From contig CAZWXK010000010.1 of NCBI GenBank assembly GCA_964637875.1, positions 1 through 64,000 of the forward strand: DNA of 64,000 nt. Reading direction: 5' to 3'. Positions 54,650 to 62,549 of this stretch are shown here, piece after piece (within the stretch, counting starts at the first letter, position 1; every line of letters begins with the position of its first letter). The position numbers were made by a program, and so were the translations under genes. Source of the stretch: UBA5972 sp964637875. Its GTDB lineage: Bacteria > Pseudomonadota > Alphaproteobacteria > Rhodobacterales > Rhodobacteraceae. The notes under the pieces were generated by a model that was given only the letters and a program-made list of their open reading frames with translations, made no database searches and was not told where the DNA came from.

Positions 54650-55044
54650 AACTGGTTCTGGTTTCGGCGGTCGCCCTGATCGATCGCGACGGGCGCGTGT
54701 TGCTGGCGCGCCGCCCCGAAGGCAAGAGCATGGCCGGCCTGTGGGAGTTTCCCGGTGGCAAGGTCGAGGCCGGCGAAACGCCCGAGGCCGCCCTTGTGCG
54801 CGAGCTGCGCGAGGAGCTGGGGATCGACACCTGGCAGAGCTGTCTGGCCCCGCTGACATTTGCAAGCCATTCCTATGATGATTTCCACCTGTTGATGCCC
54901 GTTTTCGCCTGCCGGAAATGGAAGGGAATCCCGCGCCCCAGAGAGAGGCAGGAGCTGAGATGGGTGCGGGTGGCCGATCTGCGCGACTATCCGATGCCAC
55001 CTGCCGATCGGCCTCTGGTTGCGGTGCTGCGCGACTGGCTCTGA
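54646..55044 (+). CDS. mutT: Nudix hydrolase, 8-oxo-dGTP diphosphatase MutT
   Basis: A 132-residue Nudix protein matching MutT length and start (LVLVSAVALIDRDGRVLLARRPEGKSMAGLWEFPGGK). The Nudix box spans residues 38-60 with the key G-x5-E-x7-RE-x2-EE-x-G pattern complete. MutT removes 8-oxo-dGTP from the nucleotide pool. It is translationally coupled to argJ. Confidence 0.93.
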   Translation: MKLVLVSAVALIDRDGRVLLARRPEGKSMAGLWEFPGGKVEAGETPEAALVRELREELGIDTWQSCLAPLTFASHSYDDFHLLMPVFACRKWKGIPRPRERQELRWVRVADLRDYPMPPADRPLVAVLRDWL

Positions 55045-55201
55045 AGACCGGCTGTGGTCCGGGGCCATTCCGGCCCCTGCACGGCGTGCTCCTGTCGCCC
55101 CCGTCATTGCCGAAAGGAAAGGGCATCCCCGGTTTCCCGGAGATGCCGTTGCTGGTTCGTGAGTGGTGAACCGTGAGGAAGTTGCCGCGTGGGCCGACCG
55201 A

Positions 55202-55723
55202 TCAGTCGTCGCCGCCGCTGCCGCCCTCGCCGCCGCCTTCGCCTTCGCCGCCGCCTTCGCCTTCGCCGCCGCCATTGCCGGCACCGCCGCCGTAGCCGCC
55301 ATTGTCGGCGCCTTCGCTTTCACCGTCGCCCTTGCCATCATCGTCACCGGTATTGGTGGCAACTGCGGTGGTGGTTCCAGTCGTCGCGATGACACCACCG
55401 ACAAGATTGTTTTTCTTGGGGGGTACCGTGGTGGTTCCGGTCGTGGTACCGCCGGTCGTTCCGCCGGTTGCCCCGGTGGTCGTTCCGCCGGTCGTTCCGC
55501 CGGTTGTTCCGGTTGTCGTGCCGGTCGTGGTGCCGCCGGTTGCCCCGGTCGTGGTTCCGGTGGTTGCCCCGCCGGTTGTTCCGGTCGTCGTGCCAGTCGT
55601 CGTGGTCGTGCTGGTTGTCGTCGTCGTGGCGGTACCGGTCGTGCCAGCGGTCTGCGCCTGAGCGGCAATACCCGCCGAGGCAAGGATCGAGGCAACTGCG
55701 GCCGAGATGAAGATGGATTTCAT
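55202..55723 (-). CDS. Secreted Thr/Gly-repeat protein with acidic Gly-rich tail
   Basis: A 173-residue low-complexity protein. A signal peptide (1-23, ending AQA) is followed by about 75 residues made almost only of Thr and Gly with occasional Ala (units such as GTTT, GGTT). A short conserved block VGGVIATTGTTTAVATNTG comes next, then a Gly/Asp/Glu tail with a hexapeptide repeat encoded by an 18-bp unit (55229-55273). It is a paralogue of the small gene at 55802-56038, which lacks the Thr/Gly repeat. No known domain. The high Thr content could suit O-glycosylation or a surface role; that is speculative. Confidence 0.7.
   Translation of the reverse strand: MKSIFISAAVASILASAGIAAQAQTAGTTGTATTTTTSTTTTTGTTTGTTGGATTGTTTGATGGTTTGTTTGTTGGTTGGTTTGATGGTTGGTTTGTTTVPPKKNNLVGGVIATTGTTTAVATNTGDDDGKGDGESEGADNGGYGGGAGNGGGEGEGGGEGEGGGEGGSGGDD
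55229..55273 (-). repeat. 18-bp tandem repeat in the acidic tail
   Basis: The 18-bp unit GCCGCCGCCTTCGCCTTC (plus strand) occurs 2.5 times without mismatch and encodes alternating Gly and Glu residues. Such arrays are prone to slippage and length change. Confidence 0.85.
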
Positions 55724-55801
55724 GGTCTGTTTCCCTTTGTTGTGGTTCAGATGTGGTTGGATGGTGTCGTCTTGCCGTGAATTCGGTTTCGTTGGGGTAA
55801 A

Positions 55802-56038
55802 TCAGTCGCTGTCGCCACCGCTCTCGCCGCCGTTTTCACCACCTTCGCTTTCGGTGCCCTCGACCTCGCCAGTGTTGGTGGCGACGGCCTGATTGGTGCC
55901 GCTTGTCTTGAGGACCTTGCCGATCAGGGGGGCGCCGGCCTTGGGCGCCGCAGGGGCGGTCTGGGCGTTTACGCCAAAGGCCGAGGCGGCAATCGCCGCG
56001 GCAATCGCGGATGAGATCATCAGAATTTTCATCGTCAT
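55802..56038 (-). CDS. Small secreted paralogue of the Thr/Gly-repeat protein
   Basis: A 78-residue exported protein: signal peptide (1-25, ending VNA), an Ala/Pro linker, the block IGKVLKTSGTNQAVATNTG and an acidic Gly/Glu/Ser tail. The AVATNTG block is identical to that in the 173-residue neighbour, 78 bp downstream in the same direction. The first ATG (56038, AAGGA upstream) is preferred over ATG 56032. Probably periplasmic or surface; function unknown. Confidence 0.68.
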   Translation of the reverse strand: MTMKILMISSAIAAAIAASAFGVNAQTAPAAPKAGAPLIGKVLKTSGTNQAVATNTGEVEGTESEGGENGGESGGDSD

Positions 56039-56361
56039 GGTTCCTTGCGTGTTGTTGCGTTTCTTGCGTCTTGGTTCCGGCGGCGGGAGGATGCCGCGTC
56101 GTTTGCAGGAACCGATCTAGACCGTTCGGGCCGGGCCGGAAATTGACCGGCGGTTAGACGGCGGCAGGATCGGCCGACAGTTCAAAGGAAATCATCCGAA
56201 ACCATAGAAAACATGGCGGAAATCGGGCGCAGGAGTGCCGTTTCTATATCCATGGGTTAGATTGGCGTGACCGGCGAAACGCGCCGGATTCGCGCCCTAT
56301 GACCAAAGTTTAGGAGCCATCCTTGCCAGCACATGCCCGATGGCGCCGAAATGGCGCCGAT
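56039..56361. other. Gene-free spacer upstream of the small secreted pair
   Basis: These 323 bp lie between the small secreted gene and the hemH stop. They hold the likely promoter region of the small gene, a GC hairpin with arms CCGGCG and CGCCGG near 56270-56287, and a short direct repeat (ATGGCGCCGA twice, near 56340-56360). No protein or recognised RNA was found. Confidence 0.4.
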
Positions 56362-57411
56362 TCACACCCAGCCGGCCAGATTCCGGCCTACGATGTCGGC
56401 CATCATGCGGATATGGGAATCATCGGCGTTCAGACAGGGGATATAGGTGAACTCCTGCCCACCGGCCGCGATGAACGCATCCCTGATCTCGACCTTGATT
56501 TCCTCGAGCGTCTCGAGGCAGTCGGTTGAAAATGCCGGTGCCAGCATGGCGATACGCCTTGTCCCGCCCCGGGCCAGCCGTACGACCTCGTCCACGGTGT
56601 AGGGTTGCAGCCATTCCTCGCGGCCAAAGCGCGACTGGAATGTGGCGATCAACCGATCCTCGGGCCAGCCCAGGCGCGCGCGCAGGAGGCGGGTCGTCTT
56701 GATGCACTGGCAGTAATAGGGATCGCCCTCGGTCAGATAGCGTTTCGGAACCCCGTGATAGGATGCGATCACGACCTCGGGCCTGTTTTCCAGCCCGCCA
56801 AGAACCTGTTCGATCTTGTCCGCCAGCGCCCCGATATACAAGGGGTGATCGTGATAGGATGGCACCGTGCGCACCGCGGGTTGCCATTTCTCGCGCATCA
56901 GGGCGCGAAACAGCTGATCGTTGGCGGTCGCCGAGGCCGCACCGGAATATTGCGGATAAAGCGGAAAGAACAGGATCCGTCGGCAACCCTGCTCGACCAG
57001 CGCGCGCAGGCGCGATTCGGTTGAAGGATTGCCATAGCGCATGCAGAAATCGACAATTATGTGGTCGCCCAGCGTTTCCTTCAGGGTTGCGGCCAGTTTT
57101 TGCGCCTGTTCGCGGGTTGTGGTCAACAGCGGGCTTTCGTCGCGTTCGTGGTTCCAGATCCCGTCATAAAGCCGCCCCGAGGTAAAGGGCCGTTTGCTGA
57201 GGATGATCAGCTGCAACAGAGGTTGCCATTTCCATGCCGGATAGTCGATTACCCGCCGGTCCGAGAGAAATTCGTTCAGGTATCGGCGCATCGACCAGTA
57301 GTCGGTTGCATCCGGTGTGCCCAGATTGCCGATCAGGACACCGATCCTTTCGGGCGGAACAAGGGGGTGGTCGGCAGGTGCGTGGGCGGGAATGGAACCA
57401 GTGCTTGTCAT
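56362..57411 (-). CDS. hemH: Ferrochelatase
   Basis: Inserts Fe(II) into protoporphyrin IX, the last step of heme synthesis. The 349 residues include VLIGNLGTPDATDYWSMRRYL, RYGNPSTESRL, the metal-binding SYHGVPKRYLTEGDPYYCQC with its invariant His and PAFSTDCLETLEEI with the catalytic Glu. The gene overlaps the degenerate methyltransferase gene by 4 bp. HemJ, the preceding step, is encoded near the origin. Confidence 0.97.
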   Translation of the reverse strand: MTSTGSIPAHAPADHPLVPPERIGVLIGNLGTPDATDYWSMRRYLNEFLSDRRVIDYPAWKWQPLLQLIILSKRPFTSGRLYDGIWNHERDESPLLTTTREQAQKLAATLKETLGDHIIVDFCMRYGNPSTESRLRALVEQGCRRILFFPLYPQYSGAASATANDQLFRALMREKWQPAVRTVPSYHDHPLYIGALADKIEQVLGGLENRPEVVIASYHGVPKRYLTEGDPYYCQCIKTTRLLRARLGWPEDRLIATFQSRFGREEWLQPYTVDEVVRLARGGTRRIAMLAPAFSTDCLETLEEIKVEIRDAFIAAGGQEFTYIPCLNADDSHIRMMADIVGRNLAGWV

Positions 57412-58280
57412 GATGTCTTGTCTCCGGGGACCGGCGGCTTGCCAACAGGATCATTGGCAGGAAACTCGATCGTCTTCAACGCATCCGCCAGACGCGCCCG
57501 GGCCGAGCCGGGGCGCAGGGGCTTTTGCTGTGATTCGTCGGGGGCCCAGCCCGTCAGCCAGATCATTTCGAAGGTCGCCATGATGCGGCCCTCGGGGGCG
57601 GGGAAATGTTCGGCATATATGCGGGCGGCCTCGGTGAACAGGGCGCGGCGGGTGAAATGACGGGGTCGGCCGGAAAGGGCGCTGTTTTCGCCCATCGCGC
57701 GCAGATCGCGCAACAGATCGGGCAGGCTGGCATAGGTCACGGGCAATACCACATTGTCGGCCACCGGCAGGGCAAGCCCGGCACGCATCAGCAATTCGCC
57801 AAGGTCGCGCAGCTCGGCCATGGGGGCGACGCGGGGCGACAACCCGCCGGTGAGACGGCTTTCTGCCTCGGCCAGCGCGCGGCGCAGTTCGTTCAATGTC
57901 TGCCCGGCAAGCATGACCCCCAGAAACAGGCCGTCGGGCCTCAGCGCAAGCCGGCACTGAATCATCTGTCCCACCGGGTCATTCGACCAGTGCAGCGAAA
58001 GGGCGTGGATCACCAGGTCATAGGGGCCGCCGGAAAGATCCAGCAGCGCGGCCTCGGCCGGATAGTCGGCATCGGGAAAGGTGCTGTGCCAGATTTCGGG
58101 CCAGGGGGTGATGATCGCGGTCCGCGTAAATCGTCTGTTAACCGCTGACAGTCTTTCCTGAGCCTCGGTCACCGCCAGCCGATGCAGGAAGAGATCGGCC
58201 TGGCCATCGCCAAGGGCGGCGCGGCGTGCCCGCGCGCGGTTGCGCATGAGCGCGGTCGTGTCGAAGGGATCGCTGGCCAT
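57408..58280 (-). CDS. Methyltransferase-like protein lacking SAM motif I (NDUFAF5/BioC-related)
   Basis: A 290-residue protein resembling the class I methyltransferase family that includes BioC and the complex I assembly factor NDUFAF5. The family start FDTTALMRNRARARR and the later DLVIHALSLHWSNDPVGQMIQCRLALRPDGLFLGVMLAGQTLNELR and GLSPRVAPMAELRDLGELLMRAG are clear. But the glycine loop that binds SAM (LDLGCGTG) is absent: FTRTAIITPWPEIWHSTFPDADY stands in its place. It may have another role, such as a hydroxylase-like or structural one. It is coupled to hemH by a 4-bp overlap. Confidence 0.8.
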   Translation of the reverse strand: MASDPFDTTALMRNRARARRAALGDGQADLFLHRLAVTEAQERLSAVNRRFTRTAIITPWPEIWHSTFPDADYPAEAALLDLSGGPYDLVIHALSLHWSNDPVGQMIQCRLALRPDGLFLGVMLAGQTLNELRRALAEAESRLTGGLSPRVAPMAELRDLGELLMRAGLALPVADNVVLPVTYASLPDLLRDLRAMGENSALSGRPRHFTRRALFTEAARIYAEHFPAPEGRIMATFEMIWLTGWAPDESQQKPLRPGSARARLADALKTIEFPANDPVGKPPVPGDKTS

Positions 58281-58345
58281 CTTTTCCTTTCCGGGCCCGG
58301 ATCGGGCCCAACCCCGGACAGTGCCCAGCACATACGGAGAACGTG

Positions 58346-59080
58346 GTGAATTTGCAATCGGCCATACATTTTCTTTACCCGCCCCGTTGCCTGGCCTGTG
58401 GGGCCGAGACCGGTTCCGACAATGCCCTGTGCGGCCCTTGCTGGCAGGATACCCCCTTTGTGACGGGGCTGGTCTGCGATGACTGCGGCCTGCCCTTGCC
58501 GGGTATCGATACCGACGAGGCGGTGTCGTGCGATGCCTGTCTGGAACATCCGCCCCCATGGGGCCGGGCGCGGGCGCCGCTGCTGTATGAAGGCGCCGCG
58601 CGCAAGATGGTGCTGGCGCTCAAGCATGGCGATCGGCTGGACCTGGTTCCGGCGATGGCCCGCTGGATGGCTCCGCTGGCCGCAAGCCTGGCCCCGGCCG
58701 ATGCCTCGGGGCGTGCCGTGGTGGTGCCGGTGCCGCTGCATCGGTTCAGGTTGTTACGCCGGCGTTTCAACCAGGTGGCCCTGCTGGGGCACCAGATTGC
58801 GCGCAGGTGCGATCTGTCCTTTTGCCCGGATGCGTTGTTGCGTCGCAGATGGACCACACCGCAGGAGGGGATGGGTCGCGCCGAAAGACTCGCAAATCAG
58901 GACGGGGCCTTTGCCTTGCACCCGCGACGGCGCGATCAGGTGCAGGGCAGGGGAATCCTGCTGGTTGACGATGTCATGACCTCGGGCGCGACATTGCGCG
59001 CCTGTACACAAACCCTGCTGGCGGCCGGTGCCGCGCAGGTGAACTGTGTGGTACTGGCGCGCGTTGCAAGGAATGCCTAA
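58346..59080 (+). CDS. ComF family protein (double zinc ribbon plus phosphoribosyltransferase)
   Basis: A protein of about 244 residues. The N-terminal double zinc ribbon (CLACG, CGPC, CDDCG, CDAC within about 14-71) is followed by a type I phosphoribosyltransferase domain with the PRPP-binding ILLVDDVMTSGATL at about 210-223. ComF proteins take part in DNA uptake or recombination in naturally competent bacteria; here no competence partner is adjacent. GTG at 58346 is favoured over the overlapping GTG at 58343 by spacing to GGAG. Confidence 0.88.
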   Translation: MNLQSAIHFLYPPRCLACGAETGSDNALCGPCWQDTPFVTGLVCDDCGLPLPGIDTDEAVSCDACLEHPPPWGRARAPLLYEGAARKMVLALKHGDRLDLVPAMARWMAPLAASLAPADASGRAVVVPVPLHRFRLLRRRFNQVALLGHQIARRCDLSFCPDALLRRRWTTPQEGMGRAERLANQDGAFALHPRRRDQVQGRGILLVDDVMTSGATLRACTQTLLAAGAAQVNCVVLARVARNA

Positions 59081-59119
59081 ATCCGTTAAATGCCCCGGTA
59101 ACGGATCAAAGGTTGAACC

Positions 59120-59377
59120 ATGAAACAAGTCGAAATCTACACAACCCGTTTTTGCGGCTACTGCATGGCCGCCAAGCGGCTGTTGCAGCAAAAGAATGTT
59201 CCCTACACCGAAATCGATGTGGGCGCCGCGCCCGAGCGCCGGGCCGAGATGGTGCAACGCGCAAATGGCGGGCGTACGGTTCCGCAGATCTTTATCGGGG
59301 GGCGCCATATTGGCGGCTGTGACGAGCTTTACGAGCTCGAACGTTCGGGCAAGCTCTCCGGTCTGCTGGCTGCCTGA
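59120..59377 (+). CDS. grxC: Glutaredoxin 3
   Basis: An 85-residue glutaredoxin with the redox site CGYC (about 12-15), TVPQIFIGG with its cis-Pro, and GGCDELYELE near the C-terminus. It reduces disulfides with glutathione in the cytosol. It is 39 bp after the ComF-like gene and 5 bp before the nitrilase-like gene, in one operon. Confidence 0.96.
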   Translation: MKQVEIYTTRFCGYCMAAKRLLQQKNVPYTEIDVGAAPERRAEMVQRANGGRTVPQIFIGGRHIGGCDELYELERSGKLSGLLAA

Positions 59378-59382
59378 TCGCC

Positions 59383-60216
59383 ATGCGGGTGGCGCTGGTC
59401 CAGCTGAACTCGGGTGACATGCCGCTGGAAAACCTGCCGGTGACCGAGGATTTCATCCGGCAGGCGGCGGCTGAGGGTGCCGAATTCGTACTGACGCCCG
59501 AGGTCACCAATTGCGTATCCACCAGCCGCGCGCATCAGCAAAAGGTGCTGAGTCATGAAAAGGATGACCCGACCCTTGCCCGCCTGCGCCATGTCGCGGA
59601 TGATCTGGATATCTGGCTGCTTGTCGGCTCGCTTGCGCTGAAAACCGAAGACCCGGATGGACGGTTTGCCAACAGGTCGTTCCTGATCGCCCCGGATGGC
59701 AAGGTCTTTGCGCGCTATGACAAGATCCACATGTTCGATGTCGATATTTCGGCAACCGAGACATGGCGCGAATCCGACGCCTTCCGCCCTGGCGAGCGGC
59801 TGGTTCTGGCGCGCACGCCTGTTGCCGCGATCGGCCTGGCCATCTGCTATGACCTGCGCTTTCCTCAACTGCACCGCGCGCTGGCCAAGGAGGGCGCCCA
59901 GATCATCACCCAGCCGGCGGCATTTTCACCGGTCACGGGGGCCGCGCATTGGCATGTTCTGTTGCAGGCGCGTGCGATCGAGACCGGATGTTTCATCCTG
60001 GCCCCCGCACAATGCGGCGACCACGCGATCACCGAGGGAAGGCCGCGCCAGACCTATGGCCATTCTCTGGCTGTTGCTCCCTGGGGGGAAATCATCGCCG
60101 ATGGCGGGACGGATCCGGGTGTGATCGTTCTCGATATCGACCTGGACGAGGTCGAGCGCGCGCGCGCACGTGTCCCCGCGCTGAGTCACGACCGCCCGTT
60201 CGGGGGGCCATCGTGA
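59383..60216 (+). CDS. Carbon-nitrogen hydrolase (Nit1-type, deaminated glutathione amidase-like)
   Basis: A 277-residue nitrilase-superfamily enzyme with the catalytic triad in context: Glu in VLTPEVTN (near 46), Lys in YDKIHMFDVD, and Cys in AICYDLRFP. The overall match is closest to the Nit1 branch, which repairs deaminated glutathione. Adjacency to glutaredoxin in the same operon supports a glutathione-related role. It ends overlapping the MarR gene by 4 bp (GTGA). Confidence 0.88.
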   Translation: MRVALVQLNSGDMPLENLPVTEDFIRQAAAEGAEFVLTPEVTNCVSTSRAHQQKVLSHEKDDPTLARLRHVADDLDIWLLVGSLALKTEDPDGRFANRSFLIAPDGKVFARYDKIHMFDVDISATETWRESDAFRPGERLVLARTPVAAIGLAICYDLRFPQLHRALAKEGAQIITQPAAFSPVTGAAHWHVLLQARAIETGCFILAPAQCGDHAITEGRPRQTYGHSLAVAPWGEIIADGGTDPGVIVLDIDLDEVERARARVPALSHDRPFGGPS

Positions 60217-60656
60217 CCGTCAGCAACGACCCTCTTGCCATCGCCCTGTTCAGCGAAATCGCCATGGCCGATCAACTGGCCCGGGCCAAGCTGACCCGTG
60301 CTCTGCCCAGGGGGATGGAGGTTTCGCATTTTTCCGTGCTCAACCATCTGGCCCATGTCGGCGGCGAACGCACCCCGGCGCAGCTGGCACGCCTTTTCCA
60401 TGTCACCAAGGGCGCGATGACCAACACGCTGGGCAAGCTTGAGGCCGCGGGTTACGTCCATATTCGCCCCGACTGGGATGACGCGCGGCGCAAGTTTGTC
60501 GCCATCAGCCCGGCGGGAGAGGCCGCCCGCACCGAGGCCGTTCGCGCCATAGCGCCGGTTTTCGATGATGTCGTTCAGGCGCTGGGGGCCGACAAGATCA
60601 GGGCGGCGCTGCCCTTTCTGCGCGAACTGCGCGGCCTTCTCGAAGATGAGGGCTGA
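60213..60656 (+). CDS. MarR-family transcriptional regulator
   Basis: A 147-residue winged-helix regulator with the recognition region TPAQLARLFHVTKGAMTNTLGKLEAAGYVHIRPDWDDARRKFVAIS (about 48-92), typical of MarR proteins. The GTG start at 60213 overlaps the nitrilase stop (GTGA). It could regulate its own grxC-nit operon in response to redox stress, but no operator was identified. It is convergent with ubiG, 6 bp apart. Confidence 0.9.
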   Translation: MTVSNDPLAIALFSEIAMADQLARAKLTRALPRGMEVSHFSVLNHLAHVGGERTPAQLARLFHVTKGAMTNTLGKLEAAGYVHIRPDWDDARRKFVAISPAGEAARTEAVRAIAPVFDDVVQALGADKIRAALPFLRELRGLLEDEG

Positions 60657-60662
60657 GCCGAC

Positions 60663-61409
60663 TCAGCCCTTTGAACGGGTGCTGGCGGTTACATAATTCA
60701 CGCTGAGGTCGCGGTCGGACAGCCTCCATTCCCATGTCAGCGGGTTGAACACGAAACCCTTGCGATCGACGGGTGTCAGGTCGGCCCCGCGGATCAGGTC
60801 GTACAGCTCGTCCGGGGTGATGAATTTCTTCCACTCATGGGTGCCTCTCGGCAGCCAGCGCATGATCTGCTCGGCCCCGATTATGGCCACCATGAAGGAT
60901 TTCGGATTCCGGTTGATGGTCGAGGCGATCATCAGCCCGCCCGGTTTCAACAGGTCATGGCAGGCTCGCAGATAGGCGGCCGGGTCGGAAACATGTTCGA
61001 TCACCTCCATGTTCAGCACAATATCGAACTGTTCGCCATCGGCGGCAAGGGCCTCGGCCGTGGTGTTGCGATAGTCGATTTCCAGCCCGGATTTCGCTGC
61101 GTGAATACGCGCGACCTCGATGTTGGTGGGCGCGGCATCGGCACCGACCACGGTTGCCCCGAGACGCGCCATCGGTTCGGACAGAAGCCCCCCACCGCAG
61201 CCGATATCCAGCAGGCGCAGCCCCTTGAACGGATGGTGCGAGGCCAGGTCACGCCCGAATTCGGCGGCAATCTGTGCGGTGATATAGTCCAGCCGACAGG
61301 GATTCATCATGTGCAGCGGCTTGAACTTGCCGGTTGCATCCCACCATTCGGCGGCCATGGCCTCGAATTTGGCGACTTCTCCCGGATCGACCGTGTTGGT
61401 GGATTGCAT
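60663..61409 (-). CDS. ubiG: Ubiquinone biosynthesis O-methyltransferase UbiG
   Basis: Catalyses both O-methylations in ubiquinone synthesis. The 248 residues include FEAMAAEWWDATGKFKPLHMMNPCRLDYI at the N-terminus, the SAM motif LLDIGCGGGLLSEPMARLGA at about 70-89 and VIEHVSDPAAYLRACHDLLKPGG. It is divergent from pip. Confidence 0.97.
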   Translation of the reverse strand: MQSTNTVDPGEVAKFEAMAAEWWDATGKFKPLHMMNPCRLDYITAQIAAEFGRDLASHHPFKGLRLLDIGCGGGLLSEPMARLGATVVGADAAPTNIEVARIHAAKSGLEIDYRNTTAEALAADGEQFDIVLNMEVIEHVSDPAAYLRACHDLLKPGGLMIASTINRNPKSFMVAIIGAEQIMRWLPRGTHEWKKFITPDELYDLIRGADLTPVDRKGFVFNPLTWEWRLSDRDLSVNYVTASTRSKG

Positions 61410-61468
61410 TGCACTCTCCTCGGCAAACTGCCAATGTTGTCAGTGTGAACGGGAATTGACAGGGCATC

Positions 61469-61474
61469 TATAAT
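61469..61474 (+). promoter_or_regulatory. -10 element (TATAAT) just before pip
   Basis: A perfect TATAAT ends 6 bp before the first pip ATG (61481). If used, transcription would begin at about that ATG, giving either a leaderless mRNA or a 36-nt leader to an internal ATG at 61517. The best -35 (GTGAAC, 18-bp spacer) is weak. Confidence 0.45.
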
Positions 61475-61480
61475 ACACAG

Positions 61481-62473
61481 ATGGACAAGTCTGCGAGCCA
61501 AAAGAGCAATTTTGACATGCTGTATCCGTCGATCGGCCCGTTCGATTCGCGCATGCTGATGGTCGGCGGCGGTCATCGCATCTATGTCGAGCAATGTGGA
61601 AACCCCCGCGGCGCACCGGTTCTTGTCGTTCATGGCGGCCCCGGTGGCGGGTGCAGCCCGGCGATGCGGCGTTTCTTTGATCCCGGACATTACCGCATCA
61701 TCCTGTTCGATCAACGGGGGTGCGGCCGGTCACGCCCATATGCCTGTGTCGAGAACAACACGACATGGGATCTGGTTGCCGACATGGAGCGTATCCGCAC
61801 CATGCTGGATATCGACAGCTGGGTGGTGTTTGGAGGATCCTGGGGGGCGACGCTTTCGCTGGTCTACGCGCAGACCCATCCCGAACATGTCAGGGCGCTG
61901 GTGTTGCGCGGCGTTTTCCTGATGACCCGTGCCGAGCTGGACTGGTTCTATGGAGGAGGCGCCGCGCATTTCTGGCCCGAGGAGTGGCGAAAATTCGTTG
62001 CCCCGATTCCCGAAGATGAACGGGGCGATCTGATCGCGGCCTACCATCGCCGTCTTTTTGGCGAGCATCGGGACGAGGCGGCAAGATGTGCCCGCGCCTG
62101 GACGGCATGGGAAAATGCCCTGGCGGTGCTGGAGCCTGCGGGCCATCGCACGGGCCACAACCTGCCGGATGACTATGCGCGTGCCTTTGCCCGGCTGGAG
62201 AACCACTATTTCGCCAATGATGGATTTCTTGCACCCGAACAGGCGATTCTGAAAAACCTCGACCGGCTCAGGGGTATTCCCGGTCATATCGTTCAGGGGC
62301 GTTACGACATGATCTGTCCCCCTGCCGGGGCGCGGGCGCTGGCCGACGGATGGAAGGAAGCGCGGCTTTCCATGATCGCGACTGCGGGACATGCCATGTC
62401 GGAACCCGGCATCGCGGCAGCCCTGGTGGCCATCACCGACCGGTTGCGCGATCAGGCCGCGGGTCAGGCCTGA
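61481..62473 (+). CDS. pip: Prolyl aminopeptidase (proline iminopeptidase)
   Basis: A 330-residue alpha/beta-hydrolase releasing N-terminal Pro from peptides. It shows the oxyanion region VVHGGPGGGCSPAMRRFFDP, DQRGCGRSRP, the nucleophile elbow GGSWGATLSL at about 112-121, and the acid in GRYDMICPP with the final His in GHAMSEP. The usual family N-terminus (YPSIGPFDSRML) begins near residue 15, so ATG 61517 is an alternative start; the extension is 12 residues. Confidence 0.95.
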   Translation: MDKSASQKSNFDMLYPSIGPFDSRMLMVGGGHRIYVEQCGNPRGAPVLVVHGGPGGGCSPAMRRFFDPGHYRIILFDQRGCGRSRPYACVENNTTWDLVADMERIRTMLDIDSWVVFGGSWGATLSLVYAQTHPEHVRALVLRGVFLMTRAELDWFYGGGAAHFWPEEWRKFVAPIPEDERGDLIAAYHRRLFGEHRDEAARCARAWTAWENALAVLEPAGHRTGHNLPDDYARAFARLENHYFANDGFLAPEQAILKNLDRLRGIPGHIVQGRYDMICPPAGARALADGWKEARLSMIATAGHAMSEPGIAAALVAITDRLRDQAAGQA

Positions 62474-62549
62474 GCGCAAGCGCGCTTGTGGTTGCCGACC
62501 CGGCGCCTTATCCTGCGGCTCAAACAAACATCCCGAACCGGACGAGCAG

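Noticed and set aside
55430..55620. Possible CRISPR-like repeat array
   Set aside because: Short, degenerate, contiguous 12-bp-type units in frame with a coding sequence and no spacers.
55302..55661. Plus-strand frame rich in Val and Pro opposite the Thr/Gly gene
   Set aside because: It mirrors the Thr/Gly repeat and lacks a signal peptide and ribosome-binding site, while the minus-strand frame has both.
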